Positions 24,075 to 34,043 of a stretch of DNA of 64,000 bases are shown here, one piece after another (the stretch's first letter is position 1; each line of letters begins with the position of its first letter). This DNA comes from Yanshouia hominis. Its GTDB lineage: Bacteria > Bacillota > Clostridia > Oscillospirales > Ruminococcaceae. A model generated the notes under the pieces. It was not told the origin of the DNA and did not search any database. It saw nothing but the letters and a program-made list of their open reading frames with translations. The DNA lies in NCBI GenBank assembly GCA_014385025.1, contig JACRTB010000008.1, positions 62,001 to 126,000 on the forward strand, given 5' to 3'. A program made the translations under genes and the position numbers.

Positions 24075-24259
24075 CATCTTGACGAAAAAGCTCCTCTCCG
24101 CTCGGCGGCGCATCCTGTCGGACCGAATTGCCGCCTCTGCGCGCCGGAAGGAAAGGATCTGTCCCGGGCTGCCGGCCCCGCCTTTCGTATGCGGGACGGC
24201 GAGCTCCATTCCGGACTTGGCCCGGAATCGCTGAAAAGGATACGGGGAGGAATCAAAAG

Positions 24260-24760
24260 ATGAGATGCCCTTTTTGCTCCTACGGGGAAAGCAAGGTGGT
24301 TGACTCACGCCCTACCGACGATGGGGAAAGAATCCGGCGGCGGCGGGAATGCCTGAGATGCCAGCGGCGCTTCACCACCTATGAGGCCATTGAAACGGTG
24401 CCGCTGATGGTGCTCAAAAAGGATGGGTCGATCGAAGGCTTTGACCGCAACAAGCTTTTCAACAGCATGCTGCGCGCCTGCGAGAAACGACAGGTCTCGC
24501 TTTCCCAGATTGAGCGCGCCGTCGATGAAATCGAGCTGACCCTGCAAAACTCGCTCGCGCGGGAATGTCCCAGCAGCCAGATCGGCGAGATGGCAATGGA
24601 ACAGCTCAAGACAATCGACGAAGCGGCTTATGTCAGGTTCGCTTCGGTCTACCGCCAGTTCAAGGATATCGGCTCCTTTATGGAAGAGCTGAAGAATCTG
24701 CTGGCCCACAGCGCCGGGGAGAGCGAGCCCTCGGAAGGGCAGGGGAATAAGAAGAACTGA
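24260..24760 (+). CDS. nrdR: Transcriptional repressor NrdR
   Basis: 166 residues. NrdR senses (d)ATP and represses ribonucleotide reductase operons. N-terminal zinc ribbon CPFC (3-6) and CLRC (about 31-34) with the following RRFTTYE, then an ATP-cone domain (about 49-139: [19 protein letters not shown], and [14 protein letters not shown]). The start at 24260 gives the family N terminus MRCPFC; GGGGAGG is 9 bases upstream. The tail after 145 is polar and variable. No ribonucleotide reductase gene is in the window. Confidence 0.96.
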   Translation: MRCPFCSYGESKVVDSRPTDDGERIRRRRECLRCQRRFTTYEAIETVPLMVLKKDGSIEGFDRNKLFNSMLRACEKRQVSLSQIERAVDEIELTLQNSLARECPSSQIGEMAMEQLKTIDEAAYVRFASVYRQFKDIGSFMEELKNLLAHSAGESEPSEGQGNKKN

Positions 24761-24773
24761 GCAGCCGCCGGGT

Positions 24774-25154
24774 TCAAAACAGATTGGTCAGTCTGGGTGC
24801 CTGCAGCTCCCACAGCTCGGAAACATGGGCAGAGAGCTGGGAGAGAGCGGCAAGCAGCTCGCCCCTGTCCTCATCCTCATACCAGATGGGAATCGCGGCC
24901 AAAACCGTGTCGATCGGCTCGCAGTTTGTCCGTCCGCAGAGAGCGACAAGGAAGGGGCGGTCCCGCTCCCAGCTTTGCAGAAAGCTTTCGATCGAACGGC
25001 CGATTCGATCTCCGCCTTTTTCGCGAACGGCGGTTTCTATCGCCGAGGCCTCACGGGAAAGCCGGTCGGTGGCCGATTGGAGCCTCCGCGACAGAAAGAA
25101 GCATCCTGACAGCAGGAGAGTCAACAAAACGGCGGCAATTGCGGTGCGCTTCAT
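24774..25154 (-). CDS. DUF4363 family protein
   Basis: 126 residues: an N-terminal signal/membrane segment ending in LLLSGCFF, which resembles a lipobox (cysteine at about 18), then a helical domain. DUF4363 proteins are small envelope proteins found next to DUF421 genes in spore-forming Clostridia, exactly as here; the start overlaps the DUF421 stop by 4 bases. Function unknown; a sporulation role is inferred only from the pairing. Confidence 0.75.
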   Translation of the reverse strand: MKRTAIAAVLLTLLLSGCFFLSRRLQSATDRLSREASAIETAVREKGGDRIGRSIESFLQSWERDRPFLVALCGRTNCEPIDTVLAAIPIWYEDEDRGELLAALSQLSAHVSELWELQAPRLTNLF

Positions 25155-25840
25155 GCTCTTTTCTCCTTTTTGACAATGTGTACCTCCGCGGCGCGGTTGC
25201 AGCTGAGCAGAAAAACGTCCTCGAGCTTGAGCTTCCGCTCGGTCAGCAGCTCCTTCAGCCAGCGTTCGCTGAGGTTGCAGTAGCCGAGCGCGTTGCGGTC
25301 GAGTTCTCCGTCCGCGACGACGATTACGGGGGGAGCTTCCGAGGCCGGAGGTTCAATGTCCAGCATCGAGAGGTCGCCGTTCGTGGCAGGACGGTTGGAA
25401 AATTTCGGATAGATTGAGAGGCTGCCGTTGGTTTCCACAATGGCAAACAGCACTTCTGAAATATCGAAGGTTCCGGAACTGCGCAGCATTTCCATGAGGT
25501 CGTCGATGGACCAGCGCAGGGAGCGCAGCTCCCTCTGGTCAACGGTGCCGTCCCGTATGACGCACCGCGGATGGCCAATGATGATGCCGCGCAGTTTTTT
25601 GCTTTTCAGCAGCAGCGCGGAGAAAAGCACCTCCAAACAGGCGAGCAGTGCGATCGAAAGCAGGCCGTTGATCATCGGAGAGCCGGGATTCTCGATCGGA
25701 ATTGCCGCAATGTTGGAAACCATAATGGTGGTGACCAGCTCGGATGGCTGAAGCTCTCCGATTTGGCGTTTTCCCATAAACCGAAGCGAGCAGGTGACCG
25801 CGATAAAGAGAATCATCGTCCTCCAGAGGGTGATCAGCAT
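25151..25840 (-). CDS. DUF421 domain-containing membrane protein (YetF-like)
   Basis: 229 residues. Three N-terminal membrane helices, with the family segment RFMGKRQIGELQPSELVTTI between the first two, followed by two cytoplasmic alpha/beta repeats (LRSLRWSIDDLMEMLRSSGT, VLFAIVETNGSLSIYPK). The start at 25840 has AAAAGGAG 8 bases upstream. YetF-family proteins occur in several copies in spore formers and some are linked to spore germination; the function here is unproven. It is in an operon with the DUF4363 gene. Confidence 0.85.
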   Translation of the reverse strand: MLITLWRTMILFIAVTCSLRFMGKRQIGELQPSELVTTIMVSNIAAIPIENPGSPMINGLLSIALLACLEVLFSALLLKSKKLRGIIIGHPRCVIRDGTVDQRELRSLRWSIDDLMEMLRSSGTFDISEVLFAIVETNGSLSIYPKFSNRPATNGDLSMLDIEPPASEAPPVIVVADGELDRNALGYCNLSERWLKELLTERKLKLEDVFLLSCNRAAEVHIVKKEKRA

Positions 25841-26194
25841 GAAACCGCTCCTTTTCTGAAAGATCGGCTGCACTTCTGTGCAGCATTTCAAAAGATATCT
25901 TGCCCGAAAAATTTTTGTTTCATCCCTTTAATCCGGCTCGCCGCGCACATACTAATTCCATTGACGGCAGCGGAAAAAAGAAAAATTTGTCATTCAAAGA
26001 CGAGGAAGCTTTTTGCTATTTTCCTCCCGTTCCCGGCCGCCTGCCGTTTTGACGCCGGTGCGTCTGGCAGGTGAAGCATAGTTTGCCTTTGGGCGGACTA
26101 TTTGCCGCTTCTAAAGATGCCGCCGCCGGCTCATTCTAAGATCGGGAGCGTGATTGCGCTTCCCAAAACGAATGAGGAAGAGGAGGTAGCGGCA

Positions 26195-27427
26195 ATGAGA
26201 AGGGCATACCGCATTTCAGTAGCCGTCGTGTCGCTCTTTTTAAGCGGCGTTCTCGCAATTGTCTTTGCCCTGGGGGCATTCCTGCCCGATCATTATTATG
26301 TCGCGCAGGGCCAGCGTCTGATCTTGCCCAATCTTTGGGGCATCCGGGCACAGGGATGGGCCGACCGGATGCCCGACGAGCTTCTCTGTCAGGCGGGAAA
26401 CCGCTATTCCACCACCCTTTCCCTCTGGGGCGGGCCGGTCATTAAGACGGTCAGCGTTCAGGTGGTTGAACGAGAGATGGTCATCCCGGCGGGGACGCCC
26501 TTCGGGGTCAAGATGTTTACCGAAGGGGTGATGGTGGTCGGCATGAGCGATCTGGATATCAAGGGGAAAGCGGTAAACCCCGCCAAGCAGGCGGGAATCA
26601 GGACCGGTGATATCATCCTGTCGGTGGCGGGAAGGACGGTTTCCACCAACGAAGAGGTGGGGGAGATCGTCGCTGCCTCGGGAGGAAAGCCCCTGGATGT
26701 GTGCTTTCGCCGCGGCACACAGGAAAAAACAGCCCGGCTTGTCCCGGTCTGCTCCCCGGCGGACGGAAGCTACAAGGCGGGAATGTGGGTGCGGGATTCC
26801 TCGGCGGGAATTGGAACCATGACCTATTACGATCCGGAAAGCCAGGTCTTTGCGGGCCTCGGCCATGCGATCTGCGACATTGATACCGGCGCGCTGATGC
26901 CGCTGGCCAGCGGAGAGGCGGTCGAGGTGACGATCACCGGCGTGAATAAGGGGGCAAGCGGGTTCCCCGGCGAACTGAGGGGGATTTTTGGCTCAGGACA
27001 GGTGATCGGTTCGCTGATTCACAACGACGAAACCGGCATTTATGGCCGGTGCAGCTATTCCCCCGCACAGAATCAACCGGTGCCGATGGCACTGAAAACC
27101 GAGGTGAAACCCGGTCCGGCCTCCATTTACACGACGGTGGAGGGAAAGAGTCCCAAGAGTTACCAGATTGAAATCGAGCGGGTTGCAGCCTCCGACGCAA
27201 ACCCCACCAAGAATATGGTGATCCGTATCACCGATGCAAAGCTGCTCGAGGCAACGGGCGGAATTGTTCAGGGAATGAGCGGCTCTCCGATTCTACAGGA
27301 TGGAAAGCTGGTTGGAGCAGTTACCCACGTTTTTGTCAATGATCCGACCCGCGGCTATGCAATCTTTGCCGAAAATATGAAATGTGAAGCAAACCGACAA
27401 AACGGTGCGGAAAAACAGGCGGCGTAG
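26195..27427 (+). CDS. spoIVB: SpoIVB peptidase
   Basis: 410 residues. SpoIVB is a serine protease secreted from the forespore that cleaves SpoIVFA and thereby starts pro-sigma-K processing. N-terminal membrane anchor (about 10-30), a PDZ domain (about 100-185, with AGIRTGDIILSVAGRTV), then the S55 peptidase domain: catalytic histidine in GLGHAICDIDTG and serine in VQGMSGSPILQDGKLVGAV, ending FVNDPTRGYAIFAENM. AGGAGG is 8 bases before the ATG at 26195. It lies directly upstream of spo0A, the normal arrangement; its targets' homologues are at 51.7-53.0 kb. Confidence 0.95.
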   Translation: MRRAYRISVAVVSLFLSGVLAIVFALGAFLPDHYYVAQGQRLILPNLWGIRAQGWADRMPDELLCQAGNRYSTTLSLWGGPVIKTVSVQVVEREMVIPAGTPFGVKMFTEGVMVVGMSDLDIKGKAVNPAKQAGIRTGDIILSVAGRTVSTNEEVGEIVAASGGKPLDVCFRRGTQEKTARLVPVCSPADGSYKAGMWVRDSSAGIGTMTYYDPESQVFAGLGHAICDIDTGALMPLASGEAVEVTITGVNKGASGFPGELRGIFGSGQVIGSLIHNDETGIYGRCSYSPAQNQPVPMALKTEVKPGPASIYTTVEGKSPKSYQIEIERVAASDANPTKNMVIRITDAKLLEATGGIVQGMSGSPILQDGKLVGAVTHVFVNDPTRGYAIFAENMKCEANRQNGAEKQAA

Positions 27428-27474
27428 AGAATGCTGGCGGAACAAAAATAATTAGAAAAAATTTCCAAAAAGCC

Positions 27475-27503
27475 TTGCGTCTTATGGCAAAATATGGTAT
27501 TCT
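27475..27503 (+). promoter_or_regulatory. Promoter of spo0A
   Basis: TTGCGT (27475-27480), 17-base spacer, TATTCT (27498-27503). No clear 0A box or sigma-H promoter was seen. Confidence 0.55.
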
Positions 27504-27544
27504 ATGGGTGGCAAAAGACACAACATCGCAAGGAGGTAACAACA

Positions 27545-28327
27545 ATGGCGGAAATGATGAAGGTGCTGGTAGCAGAGGATAATAAGGAGCTCTGCGCACA
27601 GGCGGCCGCAGCGCTGCGCGGATATGGATATGAGACCATCTCTGCACCGAGGGACGGTGCAAAGGTGGTGGAAATGATTCTCGCACAGAATCCGGCTGTC
27701 GCCGTCATCGATGTGGTAATGCCCCATCTCGACGCGCTTGGAGTGATGAAAGCAGTCCACGACAGAGCGCCCCAAAACAAGACACAGTTCATGGTGACGA
27801 TCAATTATGAGAATGGGGTGGTCGAACGGGAACTGCTCGCGGCCGGTGCGGTTTACTATTTTCTGCGTCCCTTCGACATCGAGGTGTTGGCCGAACGGAT
27901 TGTGCAGTTTTCCGGGCGCAAGCGTGGGGACAATGTGACCCGCATCACCGATGCGCGCAGAGGCCCCGGACTTGAAGTGGTCATCACCGATATCATCCAT
28001 CAGATCGGCGTACCGGCGCATATCAAGGGCTATCACTACCTGCGGGAAGCAATCATGATGGCGGTCAACGATCCCGATATTATCAATTCTGTCACGAAAC
28101 AGCTCTATCCCGCCGTTGCCAAGCACTTTTCCACCACGTCGTCCCGGGTCGAACGGGCAATCCGCCACGCCATCGAAGTGGCGTGGGACCGCGGCGATGT
28201 CGATGTGCTGACCTCCTATTTCGGATATACCATCCACAATACCAAAGGCAAGCCCACCAACAGCGAGTTTATTGCAATGATCAGCGATAAGCTGAGGCTC
28301 AGAATCAAACAGGAGAGCCATCTGTAA
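27545..28327 (+). CDS. spo0A: Stage 0 sporulation response regulator Spo0A
   Basis: 260 residues. Master regulator of sporulation entry. Receiver domain (1-120) with acidic pocket VAEDN (9-13), phospho-acceptor D56 in [10 protein letters not shown], and switch threonine T85. The conserved lysine of receiver domains is replaced by arginine (R108 in FLRPFD). The C-terminal DNA-binding domain is highly typical: [13 protein letters not shown], then the recognition part [25 protein letters not shown] lies 8 bases before the ATG. Single transcript with its own promoter, followed by a strong terminator. Confidence 0.97.
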   Translation: MAEMMKVLVAEDNKELCAQAAAALRGYGYETISAPRDGAKVVEMILAQNPAVAVIDVVMPHLDALGVMKAVHDRAPQNKTQFMVTINYENGVVERELLAAGAVYYFLRPFDIEVLAERIVQFSGRKRGDNVTRITDARRGPGLEVVITDIIHQIGVPAHIKGYHYLREAIMMAVNDPDIINSVTKQLYPAVAKHFSTTSSRVERAIRHAIEVAWDRGDVDVLTSYFGYTIHNTKGKPTNSEFIAMISDKLRLRIKQESHL

Positions 28328-28357
28328 GCAGACACCCGGGGACCAAACAAGCAAAGT

Positions 28358-28392
28358 CGCCGCCCATCCAGTCGGATGGGCGGCGGTTTTTT
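28358..28392 (+). terminator. spo0A terminator
   Basis: 12-bp stem CGCCGCCCATCC (28358-28369) / 28374-28385, AGTC loop, then G and a run of six U. Confidence 0.9.
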
Positions 28393-28489
28393 GAGAAAAC
28401 AAAAAAATTGATTTTCTGCTGAAGAAAGCATCTCACAAAAAATTTTTATCTCCGCCCGGATGAAGCAGGCGGTCACACACGCCCTGCGT

Positions 28490-28800
28490 CTCCATGGCGG
28501 CTGATATCTTTTCGCTTAGGCACTGCTCAACGGGCAGGCTGGGGCTTCTGTGCTCCGTGGCGCGGCTGATCCATTCATTTGAGAGCACTGCTCAACGGGC
28601 GGGCTTGACCTCTGAATCTCATGGCGGTCTACCTCCTCGCTCGAGAGCGCTGCTCAACGGGCAGGCTGGAGCTTCTGTGCTCCGTGGCGCGGTTGATCTA
28701 TTCGTTCGAGAACGCTGCTTACCGGGCTGGCAAAAGCCTCTGCACCCTTTCATGGCAGCTGATCTTATTCGCTGGTACCGCTCATTGGGCCGGAAAGGGA
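28490..28800. repeat. Diverged tandem repeat, 62-65-bp unit, about five copies
   Basis: Units begin at 28523, 28588, 28650, 28715 and 28778 with CTGCTCAACGGGC (the last two diverged to CTGCTTACCGGGC and CCGCTCATTGGGC), continue with GGCT..CTTCTGTGCTCCGTGGCGCGG.TGATC and end near TTCG..CGAGA. Units 1 and 3 are most alike. The period is not a multiple of three, so reading frames across it are not meaningful. Confidence 0.85.
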
Positions 28801-29032
28801 ACAGAGGGGGGATTTCTGCCTGCGAACCCGCGGGATAAATAATGCGGACGAAATAAAAAGCCGGTGCGTCTTGAGATGTTTGCTGGAAGCAGGCTCTGAT
28901 CAGGGCTGTATAAACCACCAGCTTAGTCAGTGGTATAACGCAAATGCAGACCGGAGTCAAGACGGCGGTCGGAAAACTCGATACCGAAAAGATGCCTCGA
29001 AAGCTCCCGAAACCGACGCGGACCCAGCCTGT
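28801..29032. other. Intergenic stretch without a supported gene
   Basis: Between the tandem repeat and the secA terminator. Frames are short and low-complexity; nothing is recognised. Confidence 0.5.
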
Positions 29033-29072
29033 AAAAAATGCCGCCGCTCCCGGCAAAGACGGAAACGGCGGC
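29033..29072 (-). terminator. secA terminator
   Basis: Minus strand: GCCGCCG (29072-29066) / CGGCGGC (29046-29040), 19-base loop, followed by A and six U (29038-29033). Confidence 0.8.
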
Positions 29073-29084
29073 GCCCGCAGGAAG

Positions 29085-31808
29085 CTATCTTCCGCAGCAG
29101 TGTTTATATTTTTTTCCGCTGCCGCAGGGGCAGGGATCGTTGCGGCCGACCTTTTTGGAGGTGCGCTGGACCGGCCGGGCGCTTCCGTCCGGCTTTGGCT
29201 CGGCAGGTTTTGCCACCTGCTCGCGCTGCACCGGAGCCTCCACCCGAACCCGCAGGGTCAGGAGCATCCGCGCGGTGTCCTCGCGGATCGACTGCACCAT
29301 ACCGTCGTACATTTCGGAGCCTTCCATCCGGTATTCCACCACCGGGTCGCGCTGGCCATAGCCGCGCAGATAGATGCCGCGCCGAAGCTCATCCATCGCG
29401 TCGATGTGGTCCATCCAGTGGACATCGACGTTCTTCAGCAGCACCATCCGTTCGAGATCGCGGGTGAGCTTCGAGCCCCATTCGGCCTCGCGCGCGGCGT
29501 AAAGCTGATGGGCGCGCTGCTGCAGCTCGCTGCGGATACCCTCGCGGCCGAGGCGGTCGCAGTCTCCGATGGAGTAGCGCAGGTCGTCAGGACCAGCGAT
29601 CCAGCCGAGCAGATAGTCGCGCAGACCGTTGAGATTCCAGTTCTCCTTGTCGTCGTCGCCGGTCAGATAAAGTTCAACGGCGTCGTCGATCACACCGTCA
29701 AACATCTTTTGGATGGTTCCCTCGAAATCTTCGCCGTTGATCACAGCCATCCGCTGGGAGTAGATCGTCTCGCGCTGCCGGTTCATCACGTCATCGAACT
29801 GCAGCACGTTTTTGCGGATTGAGAAGTTGCGTCCCTCGACCTTGGCCTGCGCCGATTCAATGGTCGAAGAAAGCAGCTTCGCCTCGATGGGGGTGTCCTC
29901 ATCGACCTTGAAGGTGTCCATCAGGTTTTGAATCCGGTCGCCGCCGAAGAGACGCATCAGGTCGTCCTCCAGCGAGAGGAAAAACCGGGTTTCGCCCGGG
30001 TCGCCCTGACGGCCGGAACGTCCGCGAAGCTGGTTGTCGATCCGGCGGGACTCATGCCGCTCGGTGCCGATGATAAAGAGGCCCCCCGCGTCGCGCACCC
30101 GCCGCGCTTCGTCGGCAAGCTGGGATTTATATTTTTGAAGCAGTGAAGCATAAAGGGCGCGGGCGTCAAGCACCGCCTGATCGTCGGTGTCGGCATGTCC
30201 GTCGGCCTGTTCAATCAGCTCCTCGGGGACCTCCTGACGGCGCATCTCGTTTTTGGCAAGGTATTCGACGTTGCCGCCGAGCATGATATCGGTGCCGCGG
30301 CCGGCCATGTTGGTGGCGATGGTGACAGCGCCGTACTGACCCGCCTGCGCGACAATCGCCGCCTCGCGTTCATGGTGCTTGGCGTTCAGAACCTCATGCG
30401 GAATCCCCTTGCGCTTGAGCATCGAGGAAAGCAGCTCGGATTTGTCGATGGAGATGGTTCCCACCAGCACCGGCTGCCCCTTGCGGTGGCATTCGGCCAC
30501 CTGCTCGATGACGGCGTTGTACTTGCCCTTCTCAGTGCGGTAAACCACATCGTCGTAGTCCTTTCGGACAACCGGACGGTTAGTCGGGATGACGATGACG
30601 TCAAGGTTATAAATCTCGCGGAACTCGTTCTCCTCGGTCAGGGCCGTGCCGGTCATGCCCGAGAGCTTTTTGTACATGCGGAAGTAGTTCTGGAAGGTAA
30701 TGGTGGCGAGCGTCTTGCTTTCGCGTTCAACCTTGACCCCTTCCTTCGCTTCAATGGCCTGATGCAGCCCCTCGTTATAACGGCGGCCGATCATCAGACG
30801 GCCGGTGAATTCATCGACGATGATGACTTCGCCGTCCTTGACGACATAATCGACGTCCCGCTGCATCACTCCGTTGGCCTTGATCGCCTGGTTGATATGG
30901 TGGGAAAGGGTGAGGTTTTCGGCATCGGTGAGGTTTTCGATATTGAAATACCGTTCAGCCTTTTTCACACCGGACTGGGTGAGGGTGGCGGTCCGGGCCT
31001 TCTCATCGACAATATAATCCCCTTCAACCTCGTCCTGCTCCTGCTTGGAGTCCATCTCGACGACCTTGGTGCGTTTGAGGGTCTTGGCAAAACGGTCGGC
31101 CCGTTCATAAAGGTCGGTGGACTGGTCGCCCGCTCCCGAGATAATCAGCGGAGTCCGCGCCTCGTCGATCAGAATCGAGTCCACCTCATCGACAATCGCA
31201 AAGGCATGCTCCCGCTGAACAAGCTGCTCCTTGTAGACCACCATGTTGTCCCGCAGGTAGTCGAATCCGAACTCGTTATTGGTGCCGTAGGTGATGTCGC
31301 AGGCATAGGCCGCCCGCTTTTCCTCGGAGCTCATTCCCGGAACGGCGAGGCCGACGGTCAGGCCCATAAAACGGTGCACCTTGCCCATCCATTCGCTGTC
31401 GCGGCGGGCGAGGTAGTCGTTGACCGTGACAATATGAACCCCCTGACCGGTCAGGGCGTTGAGATAGGCGGGAAGGGTGGCGACCAGCGTCTTGCCCTCG
31501 CCGGTTTTCATCTCGGCGATCCGGCCCTGATGCAGCACGATGCCGCCAATGACCTGCACCGGAAAATGCTTCATTCCGAGCACGCGCCAGGCGGCCTCCC
31601 GGCAGGCGGCAAACGCGTCGGGAAGAATGTCGTCGAGACTCTCTCCGGCGGCAAGACGCTCCTTCAGCGCGGGGGTGCAGGCCTGAAGAGCATGGTCGTC
31701 GAGCGCGGCATACTTCTCCTCAAGAGCCAGCACCTGATCTGCGATCGGGCGGATGCGCTTAAGCTCCTTGTCGGAATAGCTGCCAAAAATTTTATCGAGT
31801 AAGCCCAT
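29085..31808 (-). CDS. secA: Preprotein translocase ATPase SecA
   Basis: 907 residues, the motor that pushes preproteins through SecYEG. Walker A in [19 protein letters not shown]-like motif in [18 protein letters not shown], the [14 protein letters not shown] and [20 protein letters not shown] helicase motifs, [16 protein letters not shown] in the helical scaffold, and a C-terminal zinc-binding SEC-C motif ([18 protein letters not shown]). The ATG at 31808 matches the family start; GAGGTG upstream is a modest ribosome site. secDF is elsewhere in the window. The sequence just upstream consists of the tandem repeat tied to the neighbouring gene. Confidence 0.97.
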   Translation of the reverse strand: MGLLDKIFGSYSDKELKRIRPIADQVLALEEKYAALDDHALQACTPALKERLAAGESLDDILPDAFAACREAAWRVLGMKHFPVQVIGGIVLHQGRIAEMKTGEGKTLVATLPAYLNALTGQGVHIVTVNDYLARRDSEWMGKVHRFMGLTVGLAVPGMSSEEKRAAYACDITYGTNNEFGFDYLRDNMVVYKEQLVQREHAFAIVDEVDSILIDEARTPLIISGAGDQSTDLYERADRFAKTLKRTKVVEMDSKQEQDEVEGDYIVDEKARTATLTQSGVKKAERYFNIENLTDAENLTLSHHINQAIKANGVMQRDVDYVVKDGEVIIVDEFTGRLMIGRRYNEGLHQAIEAKEGVKVERESKTLATITFQNYFRMYKKLSGMTGTALTEENEFREIYNLDVIVIPTNRPVVRKDYDDVVYRTEKGKYNAVIEQVAECHRKGQPVLVGTISIDKSELLSSMLKRKGIPHEVLNAKHHEREAAIVAQAGQYGAVTIATNMAGRGTDIMLGGNVEYLAKNEMRRQEVPEELIEQADGHADTDDQAVLDARALYASLLQKYKSQLADEARRVRDAGGLFIIGTERHESRRIDNQLRGRSGRQGDPGETRFFLSLEDDLMRLFGGDRIQNLMDTFKVDEDTPIEAKLLSSTIESAQAKVEGRNFSIRKNVLQFDDVMNRQRETIYSQRMAVINGEDFEGTIQKMFDGVIDDAVELYLTGDDDKENWNLNGLRDYLLGWIAGPDDLRYSIGDCDRLGREGIRSELQQRAHQLYAAREAEWGSKLTRDLERMVLLKNVDVHWMDHIDAMDELRRGIYLRGYGQRDPVVEYRMEGSEMYDGMVQSIREDTARMLLTLRVRVEAPVQREQVAKPAEPKPDGSARPVQRTSKKVGRNDPCPCGSGKKYKHCCGR

Positions 31809-31879
31809 GGGAACACCTCATTTTTGTTGCAGAGCAACCTTTATTCTGATGCAGCGGAAACGCCGCAGGATCGGCGGAA

Positions 31880-32040
31880 GCAGTCACGAGAAGGGAGGAT
31901 TCCCCGCGCCGCGCGAAACGGCGCGGATATTTGCAGCCCGGCATTGGGTCGGTCACGCGGGGGAAAGGCTCCCCGCGCCGCGCGAAACGGCGCGGATATT
32001 TGCAGCCCGGCATTGAATCAGTCACGCGAAGGAAGATTCT
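31880..32040. repeat. Tandem duplication of 69 bp including a gene 3' end
   Basis: Two near-identical 69-70-bp units start at 31902 and 31971 (CCCCGCGCCGCGCGAAACGG, then ATATTTGCAGCCCGGCATTG), with a third partial copy at 31880-31901. The unit nearest the minus-strand gene carries its last codons and stop; each other unit holds a mutated copy of that end. Confidence 0.9.
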
Positions 32041-32716
32041 CCACATCGCGCACCGCGCTGATGTAGTAGCCCTCGCTCCATTTGGTGAGGTCGTAATACA
32101 TATATTTTTCCGGGATGACCGCTGAACCCCGGTCGGACTGGACATCGGTGCTCCAGATATTGCCGGGAGCGATGTAACCGACTGTCAGGGTGATGTTGTC
32201 CCCCTGCTTTTCGAGATCCACCACCTCCGCCGAATAGGCAAGCTTTGCGACAAGGGGCACACGGTAGGACTGAATTTCGGGGTCAAACAGATAGCTTGCG
32301 TCGGTGTCGTCAAAGCTGCGGTGCACAATCTGAACCGACGGCCCGAAAAGCTTAACCGCTGCGACATCGACGTCGGAGGCCGGGACCAACAGCATGCCGG
32401 TATCATCATAGGTATAGCTTTCCCGATTTTCACCGGTCAGAGCCGCCCACAGCGCCGCCTGCTGCACAACATTCTGCTCAATGTTTTCCACCCGGGAGAA
32501 AGGGACGGGGTCCATCATGACAACGGGACCGATGAAACGGGCATAACGTTCATATTTCGCGGTTGGGTCGAGTATTTTTCGCACCGAACCCACCGAAAAA
32601 AGCACAACTGCGACCAGCCCGACGGCCGCCAAAAGCAGAAAGGCTGCACCGAGCGGCGCGGAAAGTTTCCGCCGCCGCGCCGCCGCGCTGCCGCGGACTC
32701 GCTTGGAGTGATTCAT
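32018..32716 (-). CDS. Membrane-anchored protein of unknown function
   Basis: 232 residues, family not recognised. A basic N terminus (about 1-18, RVRGSAAARRRK), one membrane segment (about 20-43, LGAAFLLLAAVGLVAVVLFS), then an extracytoplasmic domain of about 185 residues with many acidic and aromatic residues (ESYTYDDTGMLLVPASDVDV, GYIAPGNIWSTDVQSDRG). AAAGGAG is 5 bases before the ATG at 32716. The extreme 3' end lies inside the 69-bp tandem duplication. It sits between proA and secA on the same strand. A cell-envelope role is all that can be inferred. Confidence 0.75.
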   Translation of the reverse strand: MNHSKRVRGSAAARRRKLSAPLGAAFLLLAAVGLVAVVLFSVGSVRKILDPTAKYERYARFIGPVVMMDPVPFSRVENIEQNVVQQAALWAALTGENRESYTYDDTGMLLVPASDVDVAAVKLFGPSVQIVHRSFDDTDASYLFDPEIQSYRVPLVAKLAYSAEVVDLEKQGDNITLTVGYIAPGNIWSTDVQSDRGSAVIPEKYMYYDLTKWSEGYYISAVRDVENLPSRD

Positions 32717-32795
32717 GCGTTCTCCTTTCGGGACCCGCCCGGCTGCCAAAAGGGCGCGGTCCTGTAAAATCTGAAACGTTGGAGCGGTTCCCCGC

Positions 32796-34043
32796 TCAGG
32801 AGCGGATCTGGCCGTCCCCTGTTACAATATATTTGATCGAGGTCAGGTCGGAGAGTCCCATCGGGCCTCTTGCATGAAGTTTTTGGGTGGAAATGCCGAT
32901 CTCCGCGCCGAGGCCGAACTCACCGCCGTCGGTAAAGCGGGTGGACGCGTTGACATAAACGGCCGCCGAATCCACCTCGGCGGTAAAGCGCCGGCTTGCG
33001 GCAAGGTCGTTGGTGACAATGCCGTCCGAATGGCCGGTCGAATAGGCGGCGATGTGCGCGATGGCTTCATCAAGCGAATCCACGATTTTCACCGCGAGGA
33101 TAAAGTCGTTGTATTCGGTGGCCCAGTCCTCCTCACAGGCGCGCCTGATCGAGCGCAGAATCTGGCAGGTCCGTTCGCAGCCGCGCAGCTCCACGTTGTG
33201 CAGGTCCAGGCGCGCTTTCATCATCGGCAGAAATTCGGTGGCGACATCCCGGTGCACCAGCACCGTCTCGAGGGCGTTGCAGACCGAGGGACGCTGTGTT
33301 TTGCCGTTGTCCACGATTTCGACCGCCATCCCGAGGTTGGCGGCCCGGTCAACATACATGTGGCAGTTGCCCGCACCGGTTTCGATGACCGGAACGGTTG
33401 CGTTTTCCACCACCGAGCGGATCAGCCGGGCGCTGCCGCGCGGGATCAGCACGTCGATATAACCGTTGAGCTTCATCAGCCGTTCGGCCGTCTCATGGGA
33501 GGTATCCTCCACCAGCCCAATGGAATCGGCGGGCAGGCCGGACTTTTCGACCGCCTCGCGCATCAGCCTGGCAAGCGCGCGGTTGGTGGCAAACGCCTCC
33601 TTGCCTCCGCGCAGGATGCAGGCGTTGCCGCTCTTCAGACAGAGCACGGCGGCGTCAACGGTGACGTTGGGGCGCGCTTCGAAGATCATGGCGACCACGC
33701 CGATCGGCACCCGGGTCTTGAGAATCTGCAGTCCGTTCGGGCGGGTGGTGCCCCTGTCGATCACACCGATGGGGTCCGCAAGGCGGGAAACCTCCTCGGC
33801 TGCGTCCGCGATGCCGCGGATGCGTTCGGCGGTCAGGGTCAGCCGGTCGATCATGACGCTGCGGATGCCGGCGGCCTTGGCGGTGGCAAGATCGAGGCGG
33901 TTGGCCTCGAGAATTTCGGGCATATTTTCGCGCAGGGATGCCGCGATGGCGCAGAGAGCCGTGTTGCGGGTATTGGTGTCGCTGGTGCGCAGCTTCATCG
34001 AAGCCTGCCGCGCGGCTTTCCCAAGGCTTACGAGATCATACAT
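32796..34043 (-). CDS. proA: Glutamate-5-semialdehyde dehydrogenase (gamma-glutamyl phosphate reductase)
   Basis: 415 residues, aldehyde dehydrogenase superfamily. It reduces glutamyl 5-phosphate to glutamate semialdehyde, the second step of proline synthesis. Signatures: VPIGVVAMIFEARPNVTVDA, LKSGNACILRGGKEA (cofactor), and the catalytic cysteine in RPSVCNALETVLVH, plus FGLGAEIGISTQKLHARGPMG near the end. It overlaps proB by 8 bases in a proB-proA operon. Confidence 0.97.
   Translation of the reverse strand: MYDLVSLGKAARQASMKLRTSDTNTRNTALCAIAASLRENMPEILEANRLDLATAKAAGIRSVMIDRLTLTAERIRGIADAAEEVSRLADPIGVIDRGTTRPNGLQILKTRVPIGVVAMIFEARPNVTVDAAVLCLKSGNACILRGGKEAFATNRALARLMREAVEKSGLPADSIGLVEDTSHETAERLMKLNGYIDVLIPRGSARLIRSVVENATVPVIETGAGNCHMYVDRAANLGMAVEIVDNGKTQRPSVCNALETVLVHRDVATEFLPMMKARLDLHNVELRGCERTCQILRSIRRACEEDWATEYNDFILAVKIVDSLDEAIAHIAAYSTGHSDGIVTNDLAASRRFTAEVDSAAVYVNASTRFTDGGEFGLGAEIGISTQKLHARGPMGLSDLTSIKYIVTGDGQIRS

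Noticed and set aside
28490-28800. CRISPR array
   Set aside because: Units are diverged along their whole length; there is no constant repeat with variable spacers and no cas genes.
30195-31802. Long plus-strand frame opposite secA
   Set aside because: Shadow of secA; no ribosome site, His/Asp/Val-rich composition typical of reverse frames.
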